Source: CAJMNU01 sp905214855 (GTDB lineage Bacteria > Bacillota > Clostridia > Lachnospirales > Lachnospiraceae). From it: a stretch of 64,000 bases of DNA. Position 1 is the first letter of the stretch; each line of letters starts with the position of its first letter. Below, piece after piece: positions 1 through 9,116 of this stretch. The translations under genes were made by a program, and so were the position numbers. The notes under the pieces were generated by a model, which was given only the letters and a program-made list of their open reading frames with translations, did not search any database and had not been told where the DNA came from. The stretch spans positions 1 to 64,000 of the forward strand of contig CALADM010000036.1 in the NCBI GenBank assembly GCA_937890595.1, read 5' to 3'.

Positions 1-39
1 GTTAGTACGACTGGGCAGTTACAAGCCCATGACCTTTAG
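1..39 (+). pseudogene. Possible C-terminal tail of a TnpB-like (IS605 OrfB) gene
   Basis: The first twelve codons of the window read VSTTGQLQAHDL followed by TAG, and the stop lies inside a hairpin that matches the right end of IS200/IS605 elements. OrfB/TnpB genes commonly run into their right-end hairpin in this way. Only the tail is inside the window, so neither the family nor intactness can be proved; it could also be a chance open frame. Confidence 0.3.
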
Positions 40-57
40 GTCGTGGGTAGTTGACAT
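24..57 (+). repeat. IS200/IS605 right-end-like palindrome, copy 1
   Basis: Stem CCCATGACC / GGTCGTGGG around a TTTA loop, followed by TAGTTGAC. It is one of eight related palindromes in the window and lies just beyond the nagA stop codon. The trailing sequence after the stem matches the other copies (GTGGG then AGT then TGAC), which is the pattern of single-stranded transposon right ends. Confidence 0.7.
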
Positions 58-74
58 CCTGTATAAATTATGTC

Positions 75-1214
75 TTACAGCATCTCTTTGCCACGGCAAT
101 ATGTCTGGATCACCTCATACTGATCATCCAAAACTACGATATCTGCATCATATCCAGCAGATAAACGTCCCTTTCTGTCATCTACACCCAGACATCTTGC
201 CGGATTGATGGTACATGCATTCAATGCAGTATCAAATGGTAACAGTGCTTTTTCAACTAAAATCCGCAATCCTTTATTCATATTTAAAGTACTTCCTGCA
301 ATGGTGTCTGTCCCCTTCAATCTTGCCAGACCATCTTCTCCGATCTCAATCGCATGACCTCCCAGTTCATACTCTCCACCTGGAGGACAATGTTTTGCAC
401 GCAGGGAATCACTGACCATAATACCAAAATCACGTCCCTTTGCAGTAAAGAAATTGTTCAGTGCATTGACATCCGAATGGCATCCATCGCCGATCACTTC
501 TCCATAAACCTCTCTGACTCTCATTGCAGCTCCCACCATACCCGGTTTTCTGTGATGATATGGAGTCATTGCATTATATACATGGGTCATGGAAGTCGCT
601 CCATTCGCAATCCCCATCAATACTTCTTCATAGGTTGCTGAGGTATGTCCCATACTGACTACCACACCTGTTTCTTTACAATAATGTGTCAATTCATACC
701 CCTCGTCATGTTCAGGTGCTAAAGTGATATAACGGATCATACCTTTTGCAGCTTCCTGATACTGCTTAAACTGTTCTACACTCGGCTTTACCACTGCCTC
801 CGGAGGCTGTGCACCTTTAAATTTCATATCCAGATAAGGTCCTTCAAAATGAATTCCCAAAATCTCAGCACCTTCATAACCTTCTTCTGCTACTTTTGCC
901 ACATTGGCAACTGCCGCTGTTAAAACATCAGGCATCTGTGTCACTGTTGTCGGCAGGATTGCGGTCACGCCCTCCTCCGGAATCCGTCTCATCCAATCAC
1001 GCAGCCCCTCTGGTTCTGCATCATTGGTATCAAATCCATACGCTCCATGTGTATGCACATCAATAAATCCTGGAACTAAACGCATTTCCCCATAGTCTTT
1101 ATCTGCCTTTTTTGTTCCATATGCCAACACAGAAACGATCTTTTCTCCTTCTACCTCTAATTGAGCAGGAATAAACTGTCCTGCGATCCAAACTCTCTGA
1201 CTTTGAATAATCAT
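75..1214 (-). CDS. nagA: N-acetylglucosamine-6-phosphate deacetylase
   Basis: Removes the acetyl group from GlcNAc-6-phosphate, giving glucosamine-6-phosphate and acetate, in cytosolic amino-sugar catabolism and cell-wall recycling. The 379-residue product has the amidohydrolase metal motif VPGFIDVHTHG (His54, His56), a metal-ligand glutamate in GIHFEGPYLD, histidines in MGHTS and MTHVYNAM, and the catalytic-aspartate region MVSDS. The start is placed at the internal ATG at 1214 because an AAAGGAGAGG ribosome binding site sits five bases before it; 25 more codons are open upstream but have no such site. The gene is alone: no nagB or PTS gene is next to it. Length is normal for the family. Confidence 0.95.
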   Translation of the reverse strand: MIIQSQRVWIAGQFIPAQLEVEGEKIVSVLAYGTKKADKDYGEMRLVPGFIDVHTHGAYGFDTNDAEPEGLRDWMRRIPEEGVTAILPTTVTQMPDVLTAAVANVAKVAEEGYEGAEILGIHFEGPYLDMKFKGAQPPEAVVKPSVEQFKQYQEAAKGMIRYITLAPEHDEGYELTHYCKETGVVVSMGHTSATYEEVLMGIANGATSMTHVYNAMTPYHHRKPGMVGAAMRVREVYGEVIGDGCHSDVNALNNFFTAKGRDFGIMVSDSLRAKHCPPGGEYELGGHAIEIGEDGLARLKGTDTIAGSTLNMNKGLRILVEKALLPFDTALNACTINPARCLGVDDRKGRLSAGYDADIVVLDDQYEVIQTYCRGKEML

Positions 1215-1354
1215 AGTAACCTCTCCTTTGCTTTCACCTGATCTAACAAGCGTTTCTACCCTAAACAGATCATGTATCCATGCTTTCATTATGCCATAGC
1301 TAGGAAAGAATTACAACCTGATTTATCCTTTCTAAACAAGCTCTGCTTCTTCTT

Positions 1355-2563
1355 TTACTTTATGAATTTTACAAACTTCTTTTTTCCGATCCGCAAAACA
1401 TCCATATTTTGAAGCACAATTTTTTCATCTTCCTCATTCAGTTTTTCTCCATTCAATTGAATTCCGCCCTGTTTTAGCAAACGAAGCAGCTCCTTTTTAC
1501 TCTGCACAAATCCCTGTTTTACCAACTCTCCTGCTGTATCGTATAAAGTATCTTTTTCCCAATCTAAAAGCAGTTCTGGGATATCATCCGGAATCTCTTT
1601 TTTGGAAAATGCTGTGTCAAAATATTCCTGTGCCTTAACTGCATCTTCCTTTGTATGATACAGCCCTGTTATGATCTGTGCCAGACGATATTTAATATCT
1701 CTTGGATTTACCCCTTCTTCCAATTCTTTTTTGATTGCCTCCACCGTTCTTGGGTGTTCATCTGTTGCAAGTTCAAAATAGCGGATAATCAGCTCATCTG
1801 GAACTTCCATCACCTTTTTAAACATGATTTCTGCTGATTCCTGCACTCCAATATAATTTCCAAGACTTTTACTCATTTTTTCTTTTCCGTCAAGACCTTC
1901 TAAGATCGGTACAAAAATCGCTGCCTGAGGTTCTTGTCCCATTGCTTTCTGCAATGTTCTTCCCATCAGGACATTAAACGTCTGGTCTGTTCCACCAAGT
2001 TCTATATCAGCTTTCAGCTCCACAGAATCATACGCCTGCATCAATGGGTAAAAAAACTCATGAAGACCAATCGGGATCTGATTCTGGTAACGGTTCTGAA
2101 AATCATCACGCTCCAGCAGACGGGCAATCGTAGTGGTCGCTGCCAACTCCAATACCTGCTGAAAATTCAATTTCCCAAGCCACTCACTATTGAATCTTAC
2201 TTCTGTTTTTTCACGATCCAATACCTTAAAAATCTGCTCACAGTATGTCTTTGCATTTTCTTTTACCTGTTCCTCACTAAGAGCAGCACGTCCCTTGGAT
2301 TTTCCAGTTGGATCTCCAATCCTTCCTGTAAAATCTCCGATCACAATGACAGCTCTATGTCCCAGATCCTGCATCTGTTTGATCTTTCTAAGCACCACTG
2401 CATGTCCCAAATGGATATCTGGTGCGGAGGGATCTAAACCTAGTTTAATGATTAAAGGTTTATTCGTCTCCTCACTTCTTTTCAGCTTTGCCATTAACTC
2501 CTCTTTTCCTACCAATTCCTGAATTCCTTTACAAATAATCTCCATTTGTTCTTCTGCTCTCAT
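1355..2563 (-). CDS. tyrS: Tyrosyl-tRNA synthetase
   Basis: Charges tRNA-Tyr with tyrosine. The 402-residue protein has the class I signature HLGH (residues 51-54), KMSKS (229-233) and a C-terminal S4 RNA-binding domain (LLRLLKQGGIQLNG). The wording around the first motif (LGLDPSAPDIHLGHAVVL) is that of the TyrZ-type branch of bacterial TyrRS rather than the E. coli TyrS type. The start at 2563 is chosen for its AGGAGG site ten bases upstream; the frame is open for 17 further codons. Expression is almost certainly controlled by the tyrosine T-box leader directly upstream. A tRNA-Tyr gene lies far away at 59.0 kb. Confidence 0.96.
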   Translation of the reverse strand: MRAEEQMEIICKGIQELVGKEELMAKLKRSEETNKPLIIKLGLDPSAPDIHLGHAVVLRKIKQMQDLGHRAVIVIGDFTGRIGDPTGKSKGRAALSEEQVKENAKTYCEQIFKVLDREKTEVRFNSEWLGKLNFQQVLELAATTTIARLLERDDFQNRYQNQIPIGLHEFFYPLMQAYDSVELKADIELGGTDQTFNVLMGRTLQKAMGQEPQAAIFVPILEGLDGKEKMSKSLGNYIGVQESAEIMFKKVMEVPDELIIRYFELATDEHPRTVEAIKKELEEGVNPRDIKYRLAQIITGLYHTKEDAVKAQEYFDTAFSKKEIPDDIPELLLDWEKDTLYDTAGELVKQGFVQSKKELLRLLKQGGIQLNGEKLNEEDEKIVLQNMDVLRIGKKKFVKFIK

Positions 2564-2640
2564 CCTATTTCTGCCTCCTGATTTTTCTAATCGAAAATAC
2601 TTATGTGACTTCATCCCTCAGACAATCTTTCTGAATGCAA

Positions 2641-2688
2641 AAAAGCCCCGCCCTTTTAACCTCATACATCAGTTAAAAGGACGAGACT
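2641..2688 (-). terminator. T-box-controlled intrinsic terminator
   Basis: Stem GTCTCGTCCTTTTAAC / GTTAAAAGGGCGGGGC, then TTTTTT on the minus strand. It is the off-state structure of the tyrS T-box. Confidence 0.9.
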
Positions 2689-2935
2689 TGTTATATCCCG
2701 TGTTACCACCTTTTTTCATCGACAGTTCACACTGTCCACCTCATCAAGTACGTCCACCTACTATGCGGAGATACTTTAGCACGATAACGGGTGCGGGAAT
2801 CCGTTGCAGCCTACTAAGCAGCATGTGATCTGCCATTTGGTGCAAAGCTCAAAGATGTATTCACATTTCCTATCCATGCGCCTCTCATCACCCGGCTGCT
2901 TTCTGTTTGTATTTAGAAATGTTACTCTTTCTTAT
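2641..2935 (-). promoter_or_regulatory. T-box leader, tyrosine-specific
   Basis: Read on the minus strand, this leader has the conserved T-box stretch AAGGTGGTAACACGGG (2697-2712), a stem I with a GAA-TAC-A specifier loop in which the specifier codon is TAC (Tyr; 2857-2859), and a terminator hairpin (2645-2688) followed by a run of T. Uncharged tRNA-Tyr would pair with the specifier and the T-box bulge, stabilise the antiterminator and allow tyrS transcription. The specifier agrees with the downstream gene. Confidence 0.95.
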
Positions 2936-3016
2936 CAACGCCTCTGTGTATTTTATTGTATCAGCAAATATGTCTGATCTATTCTATTATAAACATTAAC
3001 TTGCTGAATTAGTTGC

Positions 3017-3045
3017 ATCATACACGTTTTTTTCTCCCTTGTCAA
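3017..3045 (-). promoter_or_regulatory. Promoter of tyrS T-box transcript
   Basis: TTGACA (3040-3045), 17-bp spacer, TATGAT (3017-3022) on the minus strand. The start would fall near 3010, giving a leader of about 450 bases before the tyrS ATG. The -35 box is seven bases past the stop codon of the histidine kinase upstream. Confidence 0.75.
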
Positions 3046-3051
3046 GCCCCC

Positions 3052-5838
3052 TTACTGCATCTTTTTTTGGATAATCTGTTCACATACACCAAAATCAATC
3101 AATATTTTGAACAAATCTGCTTCCACTTCAATCTTCATTTCTCCGCCCTGTGCTTCCACAAAATTCTTAGCAATTGCCAGTCCAAGTCCAGAGCCTTCTG
3201 TATTACGTGATTCATCTCCTCTGACAAAACGCTCTGCAAGTTCTTCAGGTTTCGCAGAAATCTCTGTCAATGAAATGTTTTTCATAGAAATCCAGACATG
3301 TTTTTTCACCAGATATTGCATTTCCTTTAATGTTTCTTTCTTTAATGTTTCTTTCTTTAATGTTTCTTTCTTTAATGCCTCTTCTTTTAATGCCTCTTCT
3401 TTTAATGCCTCTTCCTTTAACATTTCTTCCTTCTGATCGCCAAAATCATCTGCCAGAGAAAGCTCTTTCTTCTCTTTCTCATTTGCATCATTTGGCAAAA
3501 TACTGCCATTTTCTTCCAAAGAGGTGCTGCCAAGAGATTTCGAGGAGGAAGATCTTGCAAAAACAGACTGTAAAATAGCTTTTCCTCTCCTCTTTCCTGT
3601 TGGTTTTTCATATTGAGGCGCAGCTCCTATCGGAATTTCTGTGTTCTCCATAGTATCAGCTTTTATCTCTCTTTCTTCTACTATTTCCTGATGCACTTCA
3701 ATATAAGCCCTTGTTTTTGGCATTCCATATTTTGCAATGTTTACTAAAAGATTTTCAAAAATCCGATATGTCTTTTCGCTGTCTAACATTAAAACTACTT
3801 TTTCCTGTGGTAATTCCCAACGGAACTCCACACCAGATGCATCCAGTCTGTCACTCAATTCCAAACGCACCTGTTTCAGCAAACTTACAATATCTACCTC
3901 AACCAGATTTAATTGTACCGTTCGGCTTGCCGCCTTACTGACTTCAAATAAATCCTCAATTAATGTTTTGAGACGCATAGATTTTTTATCCAAGATCTCA
4001 ATATAATTTTCTCTTTCTTCTTGTGTAATATCTTCTTTCTTAAGTAGATTCACATATGTCACGATCGCAGTCAATGGGGTTTTTAAATCATGAGATACAT
4101 TCGTGATCAGTTCTGTCTTCATCCTTTGACTCTTTGTTTCTTCCTCCACTGCTGTCTTAAATCCTTGTTGTACCTTTTCCAATTCTTTCTTCAATGGCTC
4201 AAACACACCCAAATCTTCCACGATTTCTGTATCCAATTTTCCATCTGCCATCTGTTTTACACTCTGCAGCAATATGTCATATTTCTTTTGTAAATTCCCC
4301 CAATATTTCATCAAAAGGAAAAACAGACCAATAGAATATAGAATCAGGATCAACACTCCAAACATCCAAAAACAGGAGATGACAGCCAACACCACAAAGT
4401 TTAAAAGGACTGCTTTTAATATCATCTTAGTCGGCTTTTTTTCCAGATCCACACTGCAAAATCCTGTGTATAATCTACGCCATGCAGATGCCACATATCC
4501 GCCAAACAGACCGATCAGTGTCCTCTCTCTCAAATATCGTCCAGGTCTGATCCAAACAAATGCGGATAGACAATGAATGCACCAATATCCGATTGCAAAG
4601 ACCAAGATCCAATACACCAGATAAAATCCAAAGGCAAAGGTCTGAGCATCCACGGAAGAGATTCCCATCAATAATTCTATACTGTCTGCTAATTGTCCAG
4701 ATTCCAATACACCAAGCAGCAATGCACCATAAATATATCCAAATGGCATTAGAAAACCAAGGATCACCACCACGATCTCCATTGGAACATGGCTGATTTT
4801 TCCAGACCCAAGATGCAGCGATGGGATTCCCTGAAGTACAAAAGCTGCGATTGCCACCGCAAATGCTACCCAAAGTAAAGAGAACAAGAACATACTATTT
4901 TGCATATACCAGTATGAATTATTTTCTGCTTCTATATCAAAAATTGCCTGTGCTGGAATCACAAAAGTGTAGGTTCTGTCACTTGGTCCCATAAAATGCA
5001 GACCACTTCCGTCCATTTCTTCCTCAAATCTTTCCTCAAGTGGTTCTCTGTAATAAAAATCTGTCAGATATGCCTCCATGATTTTTACAGTTTCTTCTTT
5101 ATTTTCTTTCAGCCAATCTTCTTTTGATGCCTTAATGTTAATTCCATCCAATTTCCCTTTATGGTCATAGTGCATCTGTACAGTCAGCCAATCTCTGGCA
5201 CTAAGCAGAACATTATTGTCATCAATTGTTTTCTTATTCTCATCTACGATCAGATACTGCACCTGCTCATTCCATTGTCTAAAATTCGTCTGCCAGCCCC
5301 TTACCAGACTATCCAAGTCTTCTCGTACATACCTAAATCTTTCTTCATCCCTATTTTGTGTTATCTGTTCTTCTGTAACTTCTATATCCTCTAAATTTGA
5401 TACACTGCCTTCTGCAGCTTCTACACTTTCTTCTATGCCTTCTTCTATAGTCTCTTCTATGTTATCAGATATATTTCCTGTTTCATCTACACTTTCTGTT
5501 CCTTCCATCTGCATATCAGAAACTATTGTATCTGCCTCTTCTTTATCACTGTTCATCCATTCTAGCAATTCAGGTGCAAATACCTGTGACGGTGTCAATG
5601 CTTTACCCGCCTTTTCTTCCATTTCATTCATCCAAAGAACATATGGCCAATGAATCATCTGTGAACACGTATTTTCTACCTGATCTCTCCAATACATCGT
5701 TCCACTTGAATTTTTCTGACGATTCTTATCTTTTACAATGCCCGGATAAAAGCAAAGCATCAAAACTGCCGAACCAATGATAACTAACCACACAAGAAAA
5801 ATCCCTAATTTATGCCTGTTTTTCAATTTTGTATCCAA
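3052..5838 (-). CDS. Multi-membrane-pass sensor histidine kinase with split ATPase domain
   Basis: Senses an unknown signal and phosphorylates the response regulator encoded just upstream. The 928-residue protein has one N-terminal membrane segment (about 12-30), a long acidic extracytoplasmic part (to about 315), five or six further membrane segments (about 316-510), then the dimerisation domain with NVSHDLKTPLTA (phospho-acceptor His583). The N-box-like part (RIFENLLVNIAKYG, about 697) and the glycine-rich lid (EGSGLGLAIAKNF, about 883) are separated by roughly 110 extra residues holding KEEAL/KKETL repeats. The classical N-box Asn pair is weak. The start codon is probably TTG and overlaps the regulator gene by 29 bases, with GGGGAG very close, so a second TTG four codons later is possible. 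Confidence 0.88.
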   Translation of the reverse strand: MDTKLKNRHKLGIFLVWLVIIGSAVLMLCFYPGIVKDKNRQKNSSGTMYWRDQVENTCSQMIHWPYVLWMNEMEEKAGKALTPSQVFAPELLEWMNSDKEEADTIVSDMQMEGTESVDETGNISDNIEETIEEGIEESVEAAEGSVSNLEDIEVTEEQITQNRDEERFRYVREDLDSLVRGWQTNFRQWNEQVQYLIVDENKKTIDDNNVLLSARDWLTVQMHYDHKGKLDGINIKASKEDWLKENKEETVKIMEAYLTDFYYREPLEERFEEEMDGSGLHFMGPSDRTYTFVIPAQAIFDIEAENNSYWYMQNSMFLFSLLWVAFAVAIAAFVLQGIPSLHLGSGKISHVPMEIVVVILGFLMPFGYIYGALLLGVLESGQLADSIELLMGISSVDAQTFAFGFYLVYWILVFAIGYWCIHCLSAFVWIRPGRYLRERTLIGLFGGYVASAWRRLYTGFCSVDLEKKPTKMILKAVLLNFVVLAVISCFWMFGVLILILYSIGLFFLLMKYWGNLQKKYDILLQSVKQMADGKLDTEIVEDLGVFEPLKKELEKVQQGFKTAVEEETKSQRMKTELITNVSHDLKTPLTAIVTYVNLLKKEDITQEERENYIEILDKKSMRLKTLIEDLFEVSKAASRTVQLNLVEVDIVSLLKQVRLELSDRLDASGVEFRWELPQEKVVLMLDSEKTYRIFENLLVNIAKYGMPKTRAYIEVHQEIVEEREIKADTMENTEIPIGAAPQYEKPTGKRRGKAILQSVFARSSSSKSLGSTSLEENGSILPNDANEKEKKELSLADDFGDQKEEMLKEEALKEEALKEEALKKETLKKETLKKETLKEMQYLVKKHVWISMKNISLTEISAKPEELAERFVRGDESRNTEGSGLGLAIAKNFVEAQGGEMKIEVEADLFKILIDFGVCEQIIQKKMQ
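3325..3425 (-). repeat. 15-bp tandem repeat inside histidine kinase gene
   Basis: About seven consecutive 15-base units, in two sub-types that on the minus strand encode KEEAL and KKETL, at residues about 805-838 of the kinase. All units keep the frame. The repeat would form a charged helix inside the insertion of the ATP-binding domain, and its copy number could vary by slippage. Confidence 0.9.
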
Positions 5839-6520
5839 CTCCCCACACCACCTTTAAATATTTCGGATTTTTAGGGTTGACTTCAATTTTTTCCCTAATG
5901 TTCCTAACATGTACCATTACAGTATCTGTATTGACCGCACGCTCATTCCAGACTCTTTCATAGATTTCCTCTGCTGAAAAAACTCTGCCCGGATTTTTGA
6001 TCAATAACAGTAAAATCTTAAACTCCATTGGAGTCATTTTGACCTGCACTCCATCTACCATCACTTCCACGGTTTCTTCATTTAATTCCAATCCTCCAAT
6101 TCGGTATACTTTTGTATTTTCCGGCTGTTGGAGGTTGAGACGTTCCAAAAATCTTTTATATCGGCGTATTTGTGAATTCACTCTCGCCAGCAGCTCCATT
6201 GGTGTAAATGGTTTTGTAATGTAGTCATCTGCTCCCATATTCAATCCCATAATTTTATCAACCTCTTCTGACTTTGCAGAAAGAAAAATCACAGGAAAAT
6301 CATACGTTTCTCTCAGGCGGATCACCATAGAGATCCCATCCATGCGTGGCATCATAATATCCACGATCGCCAAATGGATTTCCTCTTGTTTCAATATTTC
6401 CAATCCTTCCACTCCATCGGCTGCCTGAAACACGCAGTATCCTTGCCCTCTCAAAAAAATTTCTATTCCTTCACGGATCTCCTTATCATCCTCCACTAAT
6501 AAAATATGATTGACTTCCAT
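5810..6520 (-). CDS. OmpR/PhoB-family response regulator
   Basis: Cytosolic DNA-binding regulator paired with the histidine kinase downstream. The 236-residue protein has a receiver domain with the acidic pocket EDD (10-12), phospho-acceptor Asp54 in IVDIMMPRMDG and Lys103 in YITKPF, followed by a C-terminal winged helix (about 140-232) with the family sequence RNIREKIE. A GGAGG site lies 11 bases before the ATG. The gene overlaps the kinase start at its 3' end and the small membrane-protein gene at its 5' end, so the three form one translationally linked operon. The target genes cannot be told from the sequence. Confidence 0.94.
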   Translation of the reverse strand: MEVNHILLVEDDKEIREGIEIFLRGQGYCVFQAADGVEGLEILKQEEIHLAIVDIMMPRMDGISMVIRLRETYDFPVIFLSAKSEEVDKIMGLNMGADDYITKPFTPMELLARVNSQIRRYKRFLERLNLQQPENTKVYRIGGLELNEETVEVMVDGVQVKMTPMEFKILLLLIKNPGRVFSAEEIYERVWNERAVNTDTVMVHVRNIREKIEVNPKNPKYLKVVWGVGYKIEKQA

Positions 6521-6755
6521 CTTTATCTATTCCTCCAATATCCCATGTCTGTTTTTTTCTAATCCAAGATGGCTGTCTATTTTGTAGATTGAATGCCATC
6601 TTACTGATTATAACATGATTGGAGTCCTTCTGCCTCTGCCTCTTTTTCTTTTTCCACTCTTCTTTGCATAAAGAAAGAAAATAAGCCAAAACTGCACTCC
6701 CTGCAAAACATACATACAAAGTCAAGATCATACGGATCGCCTGTTCCACCTTCAT
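6486..6755 (-). CDS. Small single-pass membrane protein, unknown
   Basis: An 89-codon frame starting at an ATG preceded by GGGGAGGAAGGAATGTT. The first 30 residues contain a hydrophobic segment (MILTLYVCFAGSAVLAYFL), followed by a strongly basic stretch (KEEWKKKKRQRQK). It overlaps the response regulator start by 35 bases. The good ribosome site and the operon position favour a real gene, perhaps an accessory to the two-component system; the C-terminal half has no recognisable feature and part of it lies over the regulator's ribosome site, so the true end product is less sure. Confidence 0.5.
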   Translation of the reverse strand: MKVEQAIRMILTLYVCFAGSAVLAYFLSLCKEEWKKKKRQRQKDSNHVIISKMAFNLQNRQPSWIRKKQTWDIGGIDKDGSQSYFISGG

Positions 6756-7027
6756 AACATTCCTTCCTCCCCTTTCCATCGTTTTCAGGCACTGCCTGCT
6801 TTCATATCTCTTTTCTTATCCCTTTTCTTATCTTTTTTCCTTTCATCATCATTCTAAATATAAAATCTAAAATATGCTTTCAAAAAAAACGAAAGATTTT
6901 CTAAAGAAAAAAAGAAAACGAAAAGATTTTTATGTTCTTTCCGTTTTCTTTCATCATTTCTATCACAAAAACTACAGTGAGTACCATACACTCCACCGCA
7001 TTATCTGTATTATTTATTATTTATTTT

Positions 7028-8725
7028 TTATCTCTTATTTGCTTTTTCTACCTGAATATTCTTTCCCTTGATCTTACAATGTTTCATCGCAAGTAAAACA
7101 GCATCTGAATATTCTCTTGGCACTTCCACAAACGTATATTTATCATACATATCAATACTTCCTACCATACGTCCCGGCATACCAGTCTCTCCTGCTATCG
7201 CACCAAGGATATCTCCTGGACGCACTTTCTGGTCTTTTCCTATATTGATAAACAGACGTGCCATTCCATTGTCACCACCTCTGGAACGCCTTCCAAAACG
7301 TCCCTCAGAAGAAGCGTCGTCTCCTCTTCCTCTTCGTCTGGAATCTCTGCCTCTCTGGTTTCTGTCAAAACGATCCAGATCATCCAGATCTCTTGCCATT
7401 TCCATAGACTCGCTGATTTCTTCGCTCTCATCACCCATAAGCACCTTCAAAAGTGCAGCTGCCAGATCAAGAGAGGTATATTCTTCCTCCAGCACTTTTC
7501 TTTCAATAATGTTGACCATTCTTGTCAAATCGCTGTCTTCATCTGCGATCAGATTGCCCGCCTCTGTCAAAATCTTTTCTGCCTTGATCTCTGTCACATC
7601 ATCTAAAGATGGTATTGCCTGTGGGATCATCTTTGTTTTGCAGTATCTCTGGATATCACGCAGCTTATAAACCTCACGTCCTACAACAAAGCTGAATGCC
7701 TTTCCTTCCTTGCCTGCACGTCCGGTACGTCCGATTCTATGGACATAATATTCATCATCCTGTGGAATATCATAATTAAATACTGCCTCCACATCATCTA
7801 CATCAATACCTCTTGCAGCAATATCTGTCGCAACAAGGATCTCAATATTTCCTTTTCTGAAACTTGCCATAACACGATCTCTCTGTTCCTGTTTCAGATC
7901 ACCGTGGATTCCGTCCGCATAATAGCCACGTCCCTGCAATTCTCCTACAAGTTCATCTACCTGCTTTTTTGTATTGCAGAATACAACAGAAAGTTTTGGG
8001 TCATACATATCCAAAAGACGGCACATAACCTCCAGCTTATTTTTCGGTTTTACTTCATAATAATACTGTGTTACCTTTGGTACTGTCAGTTCTTTTTTTA
8101 CAACACGGACTGTTACTGGATTCTTCTGGAACTTCTTTGCGATATCTGCGATCGCCGGAGGCATGGTCGCTGAAAACATAACCGTCTGCCGTTCTGGCGG
8201 AAGCTGGCTTAAAATGGTCTCCATATCCTCTAAAAAGCCCATATTGAGCATTTCATCTGCCTCATCTAAAATCACAGTGTTCACATCCTGAAACTTCACT
8301 GTTTTCCTTCTCATATGATCCATTACACGTCCCGGAGTCCCAACAATGATCTGTGTTCCATCTTTCAATGCACGGATCTGTTTTACGATATCTGCACCGC
8401 CATATACAGGGAGCACTTTGATCCCATGCATATATTTTGCCAGCTTGCGAAGTTCCTCACATACCTGGATTGCCAGTTCTCTTGTCGGACACAATGCAAC
8501 TGCCTGAAGTTTTTTTAATTCTGGATCAATTTTTTGCAGCAGCGGAATACCAAAAGCTGCTGTTTTTCCTGTTCCGGTCTGTGCCTGTCCGATCATATCC
8601 AGACCATCCATCTCCACCGGAATTGACTGTGCCTGTATCGGGGATGCTGCCTCAAATCCCATATCTGTAATAGCACGAAGTATTCTTTCATCTATATTCA
8701 ATTCTTCAAATCTTACTGTTTCCAT
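7028..8725 (-). CDS. DEAD-box ATP-dependent RNA helicase (CsdA/DbpA-like)
   Basis: Unwinds RNA in ribosome assembly or mRNA turnover, especially in the cold. The 565-residue protein has the Q motif (GFEAASPIQAQ, 23-33), Walker A AQTGTGKT (48-55), DEAD in VILDEADEML, SAT, RGIDVD and HRIGRTGRAG, then an arginine/glycine-rich linker and a C-terminal DbpA-type RNA-binding domain (about 480-560). Start at 8725 is chosen for the AAAGGAAAAGGA site next to it; 25 upstream in-frame codons lack one. The leader is about 170 bases or more, and a terminator-like hairpin lies at 8902-8922. Confidence 0.95.
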   Translation of the reverse strand: METVRFEELNIDERILRAITDMGFEAASPIQAQSIPVEMDGLDMIGQAQTGTGKTAAFGIPLLQKIDPELKKLQAVALCPTRELAIQVCEELRKLAKYMHGIKVLPVYGGADIVKQIRALKDGTQIIVGTPGRVMDHMRRKTVKFQDVNTVILDEADEMLNMGFLEDMETILSQLPPERQTVMFSATMPPAIADIAKKFQKNPVTVRVVKKELTVPKVTQYYYEVKPKNKLEVMCRLLDMYDPKLSVVFCNTKKQVDELVGELQGRGYYADGIHGDLKQEQRDRVMASFRKGNIEILVATDIAARGIDVDDVEAVFNYDIPQDDEYYVHRIGRTGRAGKEGKAFSFVVGREVYKLRDIQRYCKTKMIPQAIPSLDDVTEIKAEKILTEAGNLIADEDSDLTRMVNIIERKVLEEEYTSLDLAAALLKVLMGDESEEISESMEMARDLDDLDRFDRNQRGRDSRRRGRGDDASSEGRFGRRSRGGDNGMARLFINIGKDQKVRPGDILGAIAGETGMPGRMVGSIDMYDKYTFVEVPREYSDAVLLAMKHCKIKGKNIQVEKANKR

Positions 8726-9047
8726 TCCTTTTCCTTTCTGTCTTCCTTTTATTTTCTCTGTACATGTTATATTTGCCATGATATATACAATTTTTCTCAC
8801 AATATCTGAGCTGATATCTTCAATATCCCATGAAATTCATGAGATTTTACAGAGACTTCCTTTCCATACTTCAAAGTTCCTCTGCTATGGCATAAAAAAT
8901 GAGGTCAGAAACCTTTCTGGCCCCACACCACTGTTTTTATCCATGTATTTCCTATGTAAACAAACAGGAACTACTTAAAATCACTTAACTGTACCAAAAA
9001 GCAGATGGAATGTCAACGCTTTTCTCAAGATTTGGCAAATTTATGTT
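8726..9047. other. Intergenic stretch before DEAD-box helicase gene
   Basis: No gene is seen. It holds a minus-strand hairpin with a T-run at 8902-8922 and otherwise AT-rich sequence that should contain the helicase promoter or a cold-shock-type leader. No convincing -35/-10 pair was found. Confidence 0.5.
8897..8922 (-). terminator. Intrinsic terminator
   Basis: Minus-strand stem GGCCAGAAA / TTTCTGACC with a three-base loop, followed by TCATTTTTT. It probably ends transcripts of the DUF5714 operon, about 195 bases after its stop codon; because it precedes the helicase gene it could instead be a leader attenuator. Confidence 0.65.
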
Positions 9048-9082
9048 ATATCCCCCTGCTTTAGCTGTGAGGAATGTCACCC
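9048..9082 (+). repeat. IS200/IS605 right-end-like palindrome, copy 2
   Basis: CCCCCTGC-TTTAG-CTGTGAGGAATGTCAC. It shares an 18-base core (in opposite orientation) with copy 8 at 47.8 kb and lies just after the stop of the DUF5714 gene. Confidence 0.7.
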
Positions 9083-9116
9083 CATCATATGACTGCTGTA
9101 TGTCCTACTCTTCACT

